From Utricularia gibba (Eukaryota > Streptophyta > Magnoliopsida > Lamiales > Lentibulariaceae), in assembly GCA_002189035.1 (NCBI GenBank), contig CM007989.1, positions 6,429,501-6,493,500 on the forward strand: a DNA stretch of 64,000 nt, given 5' to 3'. This document shows, in pieces, positions 1-11,095 of the stretch. The position numbers and the translations under genes are program-made. The first letter of the stretch is position 1; every line of letters starts with the position of its first letter. Under the pieces are notes generated by a model, which saw nothing but the letters and a program-made list of their open reading frames with translations, was not told where the DNA came from and did no database searches.

Positions 1-1129
1 CGCATCTTGTGTCACCAGATCGGAAAGTGTACATACCATAGCCTTGTTTACGGCCTTCATGCCATGAACCTTCATAATAATGACCATTTGCGAAATGGTA
101 GACTCCGAACCCATGCATTTTGTCTTCAAAATATTCCCCAGCATATCTATCTCCATTTCTGCATAACGATCAATCGATAAATCCAACAGAAAACCACATC
201 AATCTGTCAAGTTTCAAATAGCTAGTATCAAACCTGAAATGGTAGCAACCAAGGCCATGTTTTACCCCAAACTTGAACTCCCCAATATAGCAGCTTCCAT
301 CGGCACAAGTTTGAACTCCAATACCATGACTTTGCCCATTAAACCATTCTCCAGCATAAGTATCACCAGTGTAGAACTTAAAGATGCCATATCCGTGTCT
401 CAATCCTTCCCTATACTGCCCTCTATATCGGCTTCCCTTAGTCCAACTCTCAATCCCAAAACCATCATACTTCCCATCAATCCAATCCCCTTCATATCTA
501 CCACTGGCGAAGTAATTGTACACACCACTGCCACCAGCTCTCCCTTTGTGGAACTCACCTTCATAAAAATCACCATTGCCGTGCAGCTGCACTCCTTCAC
601 GGACAATCTTGTGACTATTCTTCTTTACTTTCTTTCTGTCAATTTCATAGGGACCGACTTCTCCGATGTACCATTGAACAGAATCCGAGTGACCTCTAGA
701 AAAAAGAAAAGGAGCCCTAAACCTGAATCTCTGAGCACACTCATCGCACAGCTGCTTGCAGACGTGAACTCCCCTGGTTGCTAGAGCTTTGTTTTTCGCA
801 ACAATACAAAGCAACACCGCGACGAAAATTAAAGCTAAAAGTAAGGTCTCAGACGTAGGTATGCTATTTCTATTAAAAAAGGAAACTAAAGTGTATACAC
901 AAAGCACAATTAGGGCAAGAACCGACGCCAAGCGCGTCGATGAACGCCGCAGAGACGGAGGCGCCGGTTTATCGTGAGGCTTCTGCTCCTCCACATCCGA
1001 AGTCTCCCGATCAGCATCAATCTCACTCACAGAAGACAAACTGTGAATTGACGACCGTATCGTCGGAGATGAACGGAGGAGCGAAGAGTTCGTTCTCGTT
1101 AGCCTCCCCTGGCTCTTTTGTGACTCCAT
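1..1129 (-). CDS. MORN-repeat membrane protein, 3' end beyond window
   Basis: Two exons are visible: 234-1129 and 1-158, joined across a 75-base GT-AG intron (159-233); the protein continues past the left edge. The ATG at 1129 gives a basic, Ser/Arg-rich N-terminus (residues 1-65), then two hydrophobic segments near residues 67-86 and 91-111 (LIVLCVYTLV; LLLALIFVAVLL), so the protein is probably membrane anchored. From about residue 178 onward come at least seven MORN repeats of the form YEG-x-W-x4-G-x-G (for example YEGEFHKGRAGGSG, YAGEWFNGQSHGIG, YAGEYFEDKMHGFG). The spliced exons keep the repeat in phase (CYHF-R-NGDRYAGE). It resembles the plant MORN family that databases often mislabel 'SET7/9 methyltransferase'; no SET domain is seen. 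MORN repeats bind membranes and lipids in other proteins; the role here is unknown. It is divergently arranged with the MPS1-like kinase. Confidence 0.9.
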
Positions 1130-1257
1130 TTTGGATCTTTCCGCCAGTTATCGCTGGGCCAAAGCCCTGTACGGAAGGACTATCATGAATTGTCCGGCAC
1201 GGCGGCGCAGTGGAGGTTTTCAAACAGCAGACTGCAGAGGGGGCGATGTTGTCGCGT

Positions 1258-1300
<43 letters not shown>

Positions 1301-1785
1301 AGGAGCGGTTTTTTCTGAGCTAAATTACAGATTAGGACCAAGTTTTGGTGTGGGTTGTGGGGAATACTGATTCATATGTTGGACGGAAAGCGCGATGACG
1401 TGAACCCAAATCTCAGGGCATTTTTGACCGTCGATGGTCGATCACGTACGCTTCATGACAGCCGTTGGATGGATGTGTTCGAGAGTTCTAGGCGTTGACC
1501 GTCTTCTAGGATATGGACCAGCTGCACCCCACAATTCATGTGGTGATGTTTTGGATATTGGGCTGTTGGGCCCAAAAGCAGTTAGACTAATGGGCTTGTG
1601 GCCCAGCCCAATTGTATAACGGAAATCGTTTGGGAGCGCCAGAAAGAACTTCAAAATTATTTCCAGTTCTCGGGCAAGGGCACCAGTTGCAAAGCTCGTC
1701 AATGGCGGTAGTATCTGCTTCTGCTTGACCTCCTATGGTTTACTAATTTTTCGTGTAGCCCTAGAAATGCTCAAGCTTATTCCCG
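1130..1785. promoter_or_regulatory. Shared divergent 5' region of MORN and MPS1-like genes
   Basis: This is the 656-base gap between two head-to-head start codons. It carries a GA repeat at 1261-1302 and no convincing exon. Short ORFs in it have no recognisable content. It must hold both 5' untranslated regions and both core promoters, or one bidirectional promoter. Confidence 0.6.
1261..1302. repeat. (GA)n microsatellite in divergent promoter
   Basis: About 42 bases of almost perfect GA dinucleotide, interrupted once by AAG. In plants such tracts can bind GAGA-type BPC proteins; that role is inference here. Confidence 0.95.
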
Positions 1786-1802
1786 ATGGAGCGGCAGTTT
1801 GA
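1767..1802 (+). promoter_or_regulatory. Upstream ORF overlapping the MPS1-like start codon
   Basis: An ATG at 1767 opens an 11-codon frame ([11 protein letters not shown], then TGA at 1800-1802). It overlaps the main ATG at 1786 in another frame. If the transcript starts upstream of 1767, ribosomes using this ATG would pass the kinase start. Confidence 0.4.
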
Positions 1803-4800
1803 CGTCCCGGAGGCACCGGCGGAAGCACGGTTCTTCAAGCCTAATCAGAGTCGCCCAGTCAACATTAACCCTGATTCCATTAATCTTAGCCGCACATTCA
1901 ACAGCTCTATTACTTGCACCTCCAGCACCTCATCGTCGTCCTCGTCTCCTCCTGACTTGGTCAGGCATGTTCAGGCTGCCTTCAAACGACACCGTCCTGT
2001 CGGTATACCTCCTATGTCGCATATTCCTTTTTTAATTATTAGTTGTGTTTTGTTATCAATACTGTCTTTTATTTCCGTCACCTCCAGATGAGGATTTTTC
2101 CCTTTTAAATGATGGATATCTCTATTTGTTAAAGATTTGTGATATGGGATGTGATGCCAGCGGTTGCTTGATAGATTTATGGGAGGGTTTTCTCTGAGTT
2201 TTTCTTGATTCTGCACTGCCGGTTTCAGGTGTGATACAATCCAATAGTATTAAGCCAATGAGAGTTTTAGCTGCTCGACGAGAGATTTCAAAAGAACCAA
2301 ATATGAATTCCAACCCTACTGACAGCAAGAGAAAAGAGGATTTCCCGCAGCGTGAGAAACCAAAAGACTTGACGGCAGACAATCAGGATCATGTATGCAT
2401 AACTCCGCCTTCAGAATCATCAAAAGAGGGTACTTACCCAGATGCTACTCAGGCTGCTCAAACTGGACTTTCTCTGATGCCTTTAAGTAGCAATGTTTCC
2501 AGTTCATCAAGTTTGCATAATTCAAATGGCACAGTTGATGTGATGAGGAAGGCCCATTTTTCTTCTCCAAACCTTCCTGAATACCATGGTAATTTTTCTT
2601 CTCTCTCTTTTTTTTTTTTTTGTCCAGTTTTATGCACTGCAACAAGATTAATGCTTGTTATTTCCAGTTCCACAAAATTTCAACTTAGCACATGACAGTG
2701 GTGTCTCACGTAAATTGACTTGCATCGACAGAAACAGAACGGGCCGAGAGGAATCAAGTGCATATGCCGGATGTTATCAATCAAGTCAAGAATCAGTATA
2801 GCTTCCAGAGCATGGAAGTGAACAATAGCGGTAGGTCTAAGAGTGTATTTTCTTCTTTTTTGGATCAGCAAACACTGGGAGTTCAGGATCATCAACATTG
2901 GCGTGGAGACTTTCTGAAGAAAGATTTGGGCAATTTCATGACACAATCATCCGTCGTTGGGTCATCTTGTGTTACTTCAACATTCAACAACTCAACCTAT
3001 GCTCCTAGGGTCAGTTCCACAGCTTACAACTCACAACCTCTTGGAGAAGCTCCAGATAAATTAGAAGATGAGAAACCATCATGTTCTTTGATGAAATATC
3101 CTGATACCGAGGCAACTTGTAAATCAGCTTTGACCTCTCAGTCGGTCATCTCCTTTACTACCATGCCCTTGGAAAGCAATAAATCATCCAATCCATCTCA
3201 GATGCTGCAGAGCAGTTGCCCACAAAAGCATAATGCGTCAAATTTTTTGCCTCATGAAGGAACCAATCTACAAGAAACTAATGGGACTGATACAAAATCT
3301 CTGCTGTCTCGATTAGATAAAATTACTCCACCAGAGGCAGTTGAAAATCCGAGATCAGATAAATTCGAGGCTGTTGCTACTGGTAAAGCACACTCCACAT
3401 CACGGAAAAGAGGTTATGACCCCGACATGTTTTTCAAAGTCAACGGAAAACTTTATCAAAGACTTGGTAAGATCGGAAGTGGAGGGAGCAGTGAGGTCCA
3501 CAAAGTCATTTCGTCAGATTGCAAAATCTATGCTTTGAAGAAGATTAAACTCAAAGGTCGTGACTATGCAACAGCATACGGATTCTGCCAGGAGATTCAC
3601 TACCTAAACAGATTGAGGGGAAGGGACAACATTATTCAACTAATAGACTATGAGGTATGCTTCTGCTGTTATGCCGTGGCTGCTATGGTTAGGTGTATTG
3701 GTTATATTTGTTTTCAATCGTTTCTTCCATTGGCAAGCAATCAAATGATGGTTCTTATGTTTCTTTGGTTCCGTACTTATAACTGACATCATTGAGCTAC
3801 ACTTTTAATTATTGTCTGCTTTTTTTTCTTAGGTGACAGATAAGACTCTACTGCAGGAAGTCATGGATGGTTCCATGAGTAAGAAGGATGGCAGGGTTAA
3901 AGACGATGGTTATGTGTACATGGTTCTTGAATATGGGGAAATTGATTTAGCACACATGCTTTCTCAGAAATGGAAACAAATAGATACTTCTGACGATAAT
4001 GCATCAATAGATGAAAATTGGCTGCGTTTCTATTGGCAGCAAATACTTCTGGCGGTTAACACCATTCATGAGGAACGTATTGTACACTCTGACCTGAAGC
4101 CAGCAAACTTTCTTCTTGTGAAGGGTTCACTGAAACTAATTGATTTTGGCATTGCCAAGGCAATAATGAGCGACACTACCAACATTCAGAGGGATTCTCA
4201 GGTTTTTCAACATTCATACCAGTTTCTTTTCAGATATACATGCATTCCAGAGCGCCTATTTCCTAAATTTTTAGATCTCTCATGATTGTATTCTCTAGAA
4301 TAGTTCATCTCCGTTCACGCATCCATTTTTTCTCATGCTGCTCCTAATCCAAGTTTGCATGATAACCCAGGTGGGCACCTTAAGTTATATGTCTCCAGAA
4401 GCATTCATGTGCAATGAGATGGATGCAAATGGAATTTTAATAAAATGTGGACTTCCATCAGACATCTGGTCCCTAGGTTGCATCCTCTACCAGATGGTGT
4501 ATGGTCGCACTCCGTTTTCAGAGTACAAAACCTTCTTGTCCAAATTCAAGGTCATAACAGATCCTACTCATGAGATCAAGTACGAACCAGTTTCCAACCC
4601 CTGGCTTCTAGATCTAATGAAGAAATGCCTAGCTTGGGACCGTAATAAAAGGTGGAGGATTCCTCAACTACTCCAGCACCCTTTTCTCGCCCCTCCTATT
4701 CCAACTGAAAGTCTGAGCTCTCATGTTCAAAGTTGTAAGTTGCTTGAACTTATTACTGAAGCTAGTGGAAAGGATCAGGAAGCTCTGGAGCTGTGCTCTC

Positions 4801-4937
4801 AACTGCAGGATATGCTAATGAATCCAAGCTTAGTGGTGCAATCTGATTCGAGTGCTTCAAAGGTGCATCTCCGTAAGTTGTTGTGTAAGGTTTCGACCAC
4901 TTGGCGTCAGCTCCATGAAGCGTTTTCAAACTTGTAA
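1786..4937 (+). CDS. MPS1: MPS1/TTK-family dual-specificity protein kinase
   Basis: Proposed exons are 1786-2002, 2229-2588, 2732-3654, 3833-4201 and 4371-4937, all phase-consistent, giving about 811 residues. The first 440 or so residues are Ser/Thr-rich and low complexity, with a conserved-looking N-terminal helix ([13 protein letters not shown]). The C-terminal half is a kinase: glycine loop [11 protein letters not shown], lysine in ALKKI, catalytic HSDLKPANF (Ser in place of Arg in HRD, as in TTK), DFG in LIDFGIAKA, and the activation segment [21 protein letters not shown], a hallmark of Mps1/TTK. The family acts at kinetochores in the spindle checkpoint and in chromosome segregation. The exon 3 acceptor is uncertain: an acceptor at 2667 also opens coding-like sequence but soon hits a stop, while the acceptor at 2731 keeps the frame. 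A short upstream ORF overlaps the start. Confidence 0.93.
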
Positions 4938-5398
4938 CAGACGTACATCAACCATCAGTGATATCACGGATTTTCACCCGTTCTGGATCGAGCAATGATA
5001 TCATTTATGCTAATGTGTTGGAACCATAAGGTTGTTGCAGGCTTCCATGACAATGAATAATCTGGAACCATGTAAATCAAGGTTCACAGGAAGCCTGCAG
5101 AAAAGCTGGGTGTATACTCGGAACAACTGGTTTGCATTTCAAGGTTGGACATCAGCAGAGCTACGGATTCAGATCAACTTTCGGTTTCGGTATTGTATTT
5201 AGAGCTTTTTCTCTTAGCGCAAATCTTGTATGTAGCAGGAATTAATGCTTTCAAACTCTCTGTAGCCACTTGTAAATACATGAAGAGGATGGGTTTGATT
5301 CAGTCATCAGACCAAATGCATATGAGGAAGGATACAGAGTTTTCAATCATCCCATGGTCACAAAGTAGAAACTTGTACAAGTGAAATCACCCTGAAAA
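4938..5398. other. Convergent intergenic gap, MPS1-like and psaH 3' ends
   Basis: The 461 bases hold the 3' regions of two genes that face each other. I see no further coding sequence; an ORF at 5145-5384 has no family features. Confidence 0.5.
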
Positions 5399-5987
5399 CT
5401 AAATTTTACCATTAGGCCCGGGTTTGGGTGGAAGCTGCGGGCCCTTGACGATCGGCAGGATATCGCCGGTCGCCTGGGAGCTCGCGTAGGCAAGTGCGGA
5501 GCCACCTCCGAGAATCAAGAACTTAAGCAGCAGCCCCCTCCTGGTGAATGGAGCCGCGAATGTCTCAAAGAACTTGCTCTGTAAGAGTTATTTTAAAAAG
5601 ATCACTGCGCCGAATGTGAATCGTGTACTGGAAAGGACAAAAAAGGCTGATGCTGGTTATTGAACCTGTAGAGGGTTATAAGGGGATGGCGCATCAGAGC
5701 CGTACAAATCCCATTGGCCGGTGGTATTTGGGATGTCTTCCAGATCGAAGTATACGCTTTTGTCACCATACTTGGCAACCACAGCACCGGCCCTGCAACC
5801 AATTCACAAATCAGAATCCGGGAGAGGCGCACAAATTGGGAATGCCCAGACACAAAAATGGTTACTTGATGGGCTTGAAGGAGGCGCGAGATGGCTTGAC
5901 GAATAGCTTAGTTCCCGAGAGGGAGCTGCCGGCGAGGCCGCTAACGGTGGTCGGCAGCACGGCAGTGACACTCGCAATCGAAGCCAT
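5399..5987 (-). CDS. psaH: Photosystem I subunit VI (PsaH) precursor
   Basis: Three exons on the minus strand (5866-5987, 5666-5792, 5399-5578) give 142 residues, matching the usual 140-145. Residues 1 to about 43 form a Ser/Thr/Ala-rich chloroplast transit peptide starting [10 protein letters not shown]. The mature part starts near [19 protein letters not shown] and contains [20 protein letters not shown], then [19 protein letters not shown] and one membrane segment ([15 protein letters not shown]); it ends KPGPNGKI. All introns are GT-AG and in phase. PsaH is a nuclear-encoded, single-span thylakoid subunit of photosystem I, on the side where LHCII docks during state transitions. The upstream region has light-type elements. 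The gene is intact, with no frameshift. It sits convergent to the MPS1-like gene and shares nothing functional with it. Confidence 0.97.
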
Positions 5988-6035
5988 CTTATCTTTTGCT
6001 CTGTTTCAAAATCTTTGAGACCACTGAATGTTATG

Positions 6036-6129
6036 TTTTAAAGGATTAAGCAGATATCGGCTTGCCACGTGGAATCCCCAGAAATCAAGCGGTTCACCTC
6101 GTAACGCCACGTGTCCGTGAAGGGATAAG
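6036..6129 (-). promoter_or_regulatory. psaH promoter elements: two G-boxes and an I-box
   Basis: Upstream of the psaH ATG (5987, minus strand) there is a TTTAAA motif near 6036, a palindromic CCACGTGG at 6065-6072, a second CACGTG core at 6108-6113 and GATAAG at 6124-6129. Paired G-box and I-box motifs are the classic arrangement in light-responsive plant photosynthesis promoters, bound by bZIP/bHLH and MYB-type factors. Function is inferred from motif and position only. Confidence 0.65.
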
Positions 6130-6988
6130 CTGATCTAGGCAGGTATCCCCTAAAGCCATTTGTTTTTCTCTGAAAATCTTCGTAGCCTCATCTTGAAAGG
6201 TCCGTTTGTTACTGAACTCGGTCGTTAAAAAATTGTTTTTTTCTGATATTCATCTTATGAAACATTTATGCTGTCTGTGCCTCGTAATGTGCATGCGTTT
6301 CCGATGTAATAAGAGTGTAATAAGAGCACATACATCAGCCAAGTGACCAAGAAGGATATCATAGGATTAAGGAGCAATGCTATCATTTTGTGAATGAATG
6401 TGTTGGAATGCTGAGGTGATGCGATGCAACAGCCACTCATATGATGAACCTCACTTACATGGCTCCAATATGATGATTCATTTTCATGGAGTCATGCGAT
6501 GTAAATAACCTTGGTGTATCCATTAATATAGCATACCGGTTTACATATCAGGGTTGAGCATCAGCGGAAACATGGTTTCCAATTCGATCTTTATTTTTGG
6601 ACTGCATTTTGAAAAGCTTGTTTCATGAAATGCATGTTTACCTTTCTCCGGAAAAAAAGATGAGCTATGTATCGCCTCCAATGTCAGGCAGTGAGCTCTT
6701 ATAATGCTTCCATCTTATAAAGCTACCATTAGTTTGTGCATATGAAATACAGACTTCTTTTTGCTGTCCAAATCTTTTAAAGTTCTTTCATTTAACGTTA
6801 TTCTGTATTTAGAGTTGGAATATCGTCAAAACATGTTCCAACATATTCACACCTTATACCTATATTTGGTTGGTTCTGATCATGCCCATAACGTGTTAGC
6901 ATCTATGTTTGGCATCAGCTTGCCTTATGATGCTGGTTTATTACTGATCTGCAGTTCAAGAGCGTGTTCAGTTTTTTTTTTCTCTCAG
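6130..6988. other. Intergenic spacer, nothing recognised
   Basis: About 860 bases between the psaH promoter and the unidentified exons at 7 kb. I see no coding exon, RNA gene or clear repeat. Confidence 0.4.
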
Positions 6989-7697
6989 AGGTTCTGTCTT
7001 ACAGATTGCAGATGGAGGATATGGTTAGCCTGGAGGTGACTGATCCAGAAGCAGTTGATGAATATCAAAGCCCTTGTGACATACACCACTTGCTTAGTGT
7101 AAGTTAATGATACTGAGCAGAATAGTGCAGGGCGTGATCTCCTCTTAAGGATATGTGCATTAGTAGTACACTTTGCTGTGTGAAGAAGATGTCAACGCAT
7201 GATTAGTGAACTTTATGTTTTTTTTTTCTTCTGCTGATGAGTGATCATCTGTGTTGCTTGGGAACTTACATGAGGCCCGTATCCCCCTTTTGGTGAGATT
7301 GGCGCAGGCTAAGGCTAAGGCTAAGGTTGATTGTTGGATGGGCAAGGACCACTGGAATTTTGTTCAAACTGGGATGACAGGCCCTACATCGAAGAGGATT
7401 ATTTGGTCAAGGTACTACTAGTCTTGGTGGTTTTTGAAGTTAGAATCTTCTTGCAGTGGACAGCGAGCTATCGTAGAGCAGTATAATGAGAATCTGGACA
7501 AAACTCCTCAGAAAGGAGTCACAGACAATCGCCCTAAATGCCTGCAACCAAAATTGTCTTGTGCTGATAGTGAAAGCCAAGAAAATTGCTTTTACTGCGC
7601 AGGGGATAACTGCATCCGGGTTACCCTTGGCTGCCTGCTGCTGCTGCTGCTGCTGTCGACGGATCGAATTGGGTATCTTCAAAAACCATTGGTTTAA
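6989..7697 (+). CDS. Unrecognised gene or gene remnant, three phase-linked exons
   Basis: Three stretches look like exons and splice in one frame. Exon a, 6989-7098, follows a T-rich tract ending CTCAG and ends at GTAAGT; it includes MEDMVSLEVTDPEAVDEY and SPCDIHHLLS. Exon b, 7308-7411, follows GGCGCAG and reads AKAKAKVDCWMGKDHWNF, then VQTGMTGPTSKRIIWS. Exon c starts at 7457 after CTTGCAG and reads SGQRAIVEQYNENLDKTPQK, then KCLQPKLSCADSESQENC; its frame stays open to a TAA at 7697 across a CTG repeat at about 7635-7655. Junction phases agree (0, then 2). I do not recognise the family and saw no upstream start exon. It could be the 3' part of a real gene or a recent pseudogene. The end of exon c may be spliced differently. 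Confidence 0.4.
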
Positions 7698-9440
7698 TTC
7701 TCTGATCCTCCAAGTAGCCTCCTCACCTCCATCTGACCACCGTGAATGAGCGGCTGCCTGACTGGCTATGATCTCTTGCTCCCAGTCTCCTATGTATGTT
7801 TTGCTATTTCATGATGCATCTGCACTTGCCATCTTCTGGTTTTGGTTTGATTTCTTTGGCAACCTTTGTTGTCCCGCTTGGCTGATTCTACAATATCCGT
7901 GTGCAAGAAGCAAGGTGCGACGTCGAGTTATTACAGGAGTTGTTGGTTAAAAGGGAGGGAGAGTGGTTGGCATTCAGTTATTGCACTTTTGATAAGAATA
8001 TTAAATAAACTATAAATATTTGGAAAGGAGTGTGAAAATGGGTGAAAGATTGATGTGTATTATTTGATAATGAATTTATATAAAAGTAAGGATGATATAG
8101 AATATAAAAAAAATTGAATTGTAGGTATACGAATAAAAATGTACCAATATGTATTTGAATTAAATTTTAATTGATTAAGAAAATATACATAAAATAATAA
8201 GTTTAACGACACATGATTGAAGGGATGATATAAATATGTGATAATTGACGTTTTATGTAATATGAAGTTATAATTCGAATTATATAGAATATAATCACTT
8301 TAACATTGTAAACAATTTTTTAGGATAATATACAATTTAATAAAATGAAATATATATTGTAAAATTTAATATATTAAATTATTCATATTAAATATATTTT
8401 TAAATAGATAAAAGTAAATAATATAATTTTCTAATTAATCTATTATTTAATTATCAAAAAAAAGATTCAAAAACTTAATAATTTATGAAGTTAATCATAT
8501 AATTTAAATTTTTAATTTTATTACAAAACAATAAGGTTAAAATCTCTAAAAATTAAATATAATTATTTCAAAAAATGATTACAACATAACAGTAAATTTA
8601 TTCGTAAGGATATTAAACAATGTCCCACAATGTACGAAGGAAGCATGTGGGTTGGGATTATGTTGTGTTTCCATTCCATATGCGTTGCTTGTTATTCATT
8701 GTGTTGAGTTCACGTCGTGTTGAATGCGACTGAACGAATTATGTTGTTGTTAGTGGACTGATACGTGTGCAAATTGCAGTGGATTCCTCTCGCATGTGGT
8801 GGTTGACCCCCTGTTTTTTAATACCAAAGATTATTAAATTATAATTTAGTTTATTAAAATCAAATATCATCTTTAAATAAAATCAATTTCTTGCAGAGTA
8901 GACAAACGATTACCAATCAAAATGCATCTATGTAATCTACCTGCAACAGATTTTTGCACATACCCTAACACTCACATGCCTCTTCATCTTGTTGAAATAC
9001 TAGGAGATCGCATATACAGGAGACGAACATGAACAAATTTTTTGAAAAAACAATGCATAGTCATCTCTTTTCCTTTTCTTTTTAATAATTAAATACATTA
9101 TCATTATCATAATTAAATAAAAAATTAAAAAAAAAAGGAAAAGAAAAGGCATGTGAGGTGAGGGTCTGGTCTCAATGATTCTCAGGCACTGGGTAACGTG
9201 GTGATCAATGAATATGTTCCCTTTCCCTCCCCCCGTTGCAGATGCGGTTGCAAATGCAGCTGAACAGATCCGGGTACTCCTCATGTCCCCCAATCCACAA
9301 TCATTCATAATCCCATGTATTACAAATTTAGACATTGTGCAATAAAAGTGGACACAATATATGTAAAATTTTGTTTGTAATGTATGAAAGATAAATGAGT
9401 AATGACTAATTTTCTAAATAATACTTACATGCACTCAGCA

Positions 9441-9795
9441 TATTGTATAGTATTCTGAAAATTTTTTTAAATTTATTTTTATTTTTCAAAAAATAAAAAT
9501 AATTTTTTTCTATAATACTATCAATTACAAAAATAATTCTATCAAAAAATAATTTTAAAAATATACTACAAAAATTATTTTTGAAAAAGTAATTAATGGT
9601 TTATTTTTACATCTATTTATAATTTTTCACTTATTTCTTTACTTTAAAAAGTAATTTTGCATCTATTTTGATAGTTTTTTATAACAATTACAATGCTTTT
9701 ATATTTCTATCAAGTATTTTTATTTTTTAAAATATTTTTAAAAAATTAAAAATAAATTTTAAAATTTTTTCAGAACATTGCTATAATATTTTATG
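9441..9795. repeat. Foldback / MITE-like inverted repeat
   Basis: The left arm (about 9441-9500) and the reverse complement of the right arm (about 9725-9795) share an imperfect run of TTCTGAAAA, then T/A stretches ending AATTTATTTTTA, roughly 50-60 bases. The interior is AT-rich and non-coding. The size, about 355 bases, suits a MITE. I could not define a clean target duplication. Confidence 0.45.
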
Positions 9796-10744
9796 TGAAG
9801 TATCAATAATTTAGATCTTACATATTACTCAGGTATCAAAATAGTCATTGTTGGCATGTCTTTTGAAATCCAAAATTACAAAAAAGAAAAGATGTTTAAT
9901 AATATTTTTTTGTGAGTTTAAAAGTACTTAAGATAACGAAATTTCAAGTCTAGCCATTTATAAATCTAACCACCTTTATATTCTATCTCATATATTCAGT
10001 CTCAATTTTCTCATAAAGTTAGTTCATATTGGATGGCAAATTTTCCAAGGGTGAATTATAAAAGTGGGCATGTATTAAATAGTATTTGAAAAAAAATAAG
10101 CATCATAAAAAATGACCCTCATATCCGTGAGAGTGGTCACTAAATGGCCCAATTTTCCAATATGTCCGTGCAGTGCATTGCATCGGGTGGTAGCATATAA
10201 AAGGCGTCACATGATATCATGATTTATTTAACGCTGGACGTGACCCGAGGCGGGAAAAACGGCTACCAAGCAATACCTACCTACTCATCTACTATTGTAG
10301 TAGTAGTAGGAGTAGTAGGATGGGCCCACCGGCTTGTTTGACCAATCAGAAAATTATAAAAAGTAGACACCAATAATAAAATCATAACATATTAATGATG
10401 TTTGAAATGCACTGTCTTTTGTGTATGCTTTAAAACCCTCCATTTATTATTAACTTAAAAACTATACGAAAACAATATAATTAAAAATCTTCAATAACGA
10501 GTTTCCAAATGTTCGTTCATTCTTCCCAAATACACAATTTTTTGCCAGCATATAAAAAAGAATTAAAAAATAAAAAATAAAATATACTTTAGATAGAAAT
10601 CACAAGGTAATGATAGAAAAGATAAAGTACTTATTGTGTATCCGTTGGGTCCAAAAAGATAAATATTATATGGCCGTGACACCACATTGGTGACTGGTGA
10701 GAGCGTACTAATTTGGACAATAAAAGACACTAATAGAGTGTTTG

Positions 10745-11095
10745 ATAGTATAATATAGAAAATTTATATTTAAATTTATACATAAATTATTTTTGGATTA
10801 AATAGCATGTATATGTTAATCTTATATTACTATACAATTCAAATACTCATTTTTTGAGCATATGATTGACATACACAAATGAATTACTTGACTAATTATA
10901 TTTATATCAAGAATGTTTTCTTATTTATACTGTTTTTTGAAAAAAAATTATTTCTCTCCTTTCAAATTCTAATTGTTGTGCTTTTATTGTGGGTCTTTGG
11001 CTATTATACATCAAACCCCTATTTTCAAAAATCAGCACATATAATTTGTTATTTACTTTACAATATATTGTATGATACTCAATTATATTATATTT
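10745..11095. repeat. Dispersed AT-rich repeat, copy 1
   Basis: Shares ordered similarity with 29205-29550: TAGTATAATATA near the start, ACTCATTTTTTGAG-type sequence in the middle, CATATAATTTGTTAT, and ACTCAATTATATTATA at the end. The two are diverged copies of one non-coding family about 350 bases long. Confidence 0.5.

Noticed and set aside
239..784. Long plus-strand ORF opposite the MORN gene
   Set aside because: It is the antisense shadow of MORN repeats, whose regular codons keep the opposite strand open.
7308..7328. (GGCTAA)n run resembling telomere repeats
   Set aside because: Only three units, not the plant TTTAGGG repeat, and part of a probable exon.
7440..7682. Minus-strand ORF with a poly-Gln run
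   Set aside because: Reads the CTG repeat backwards; the plus-strand exons at this locus are phase-linked and more convincing.
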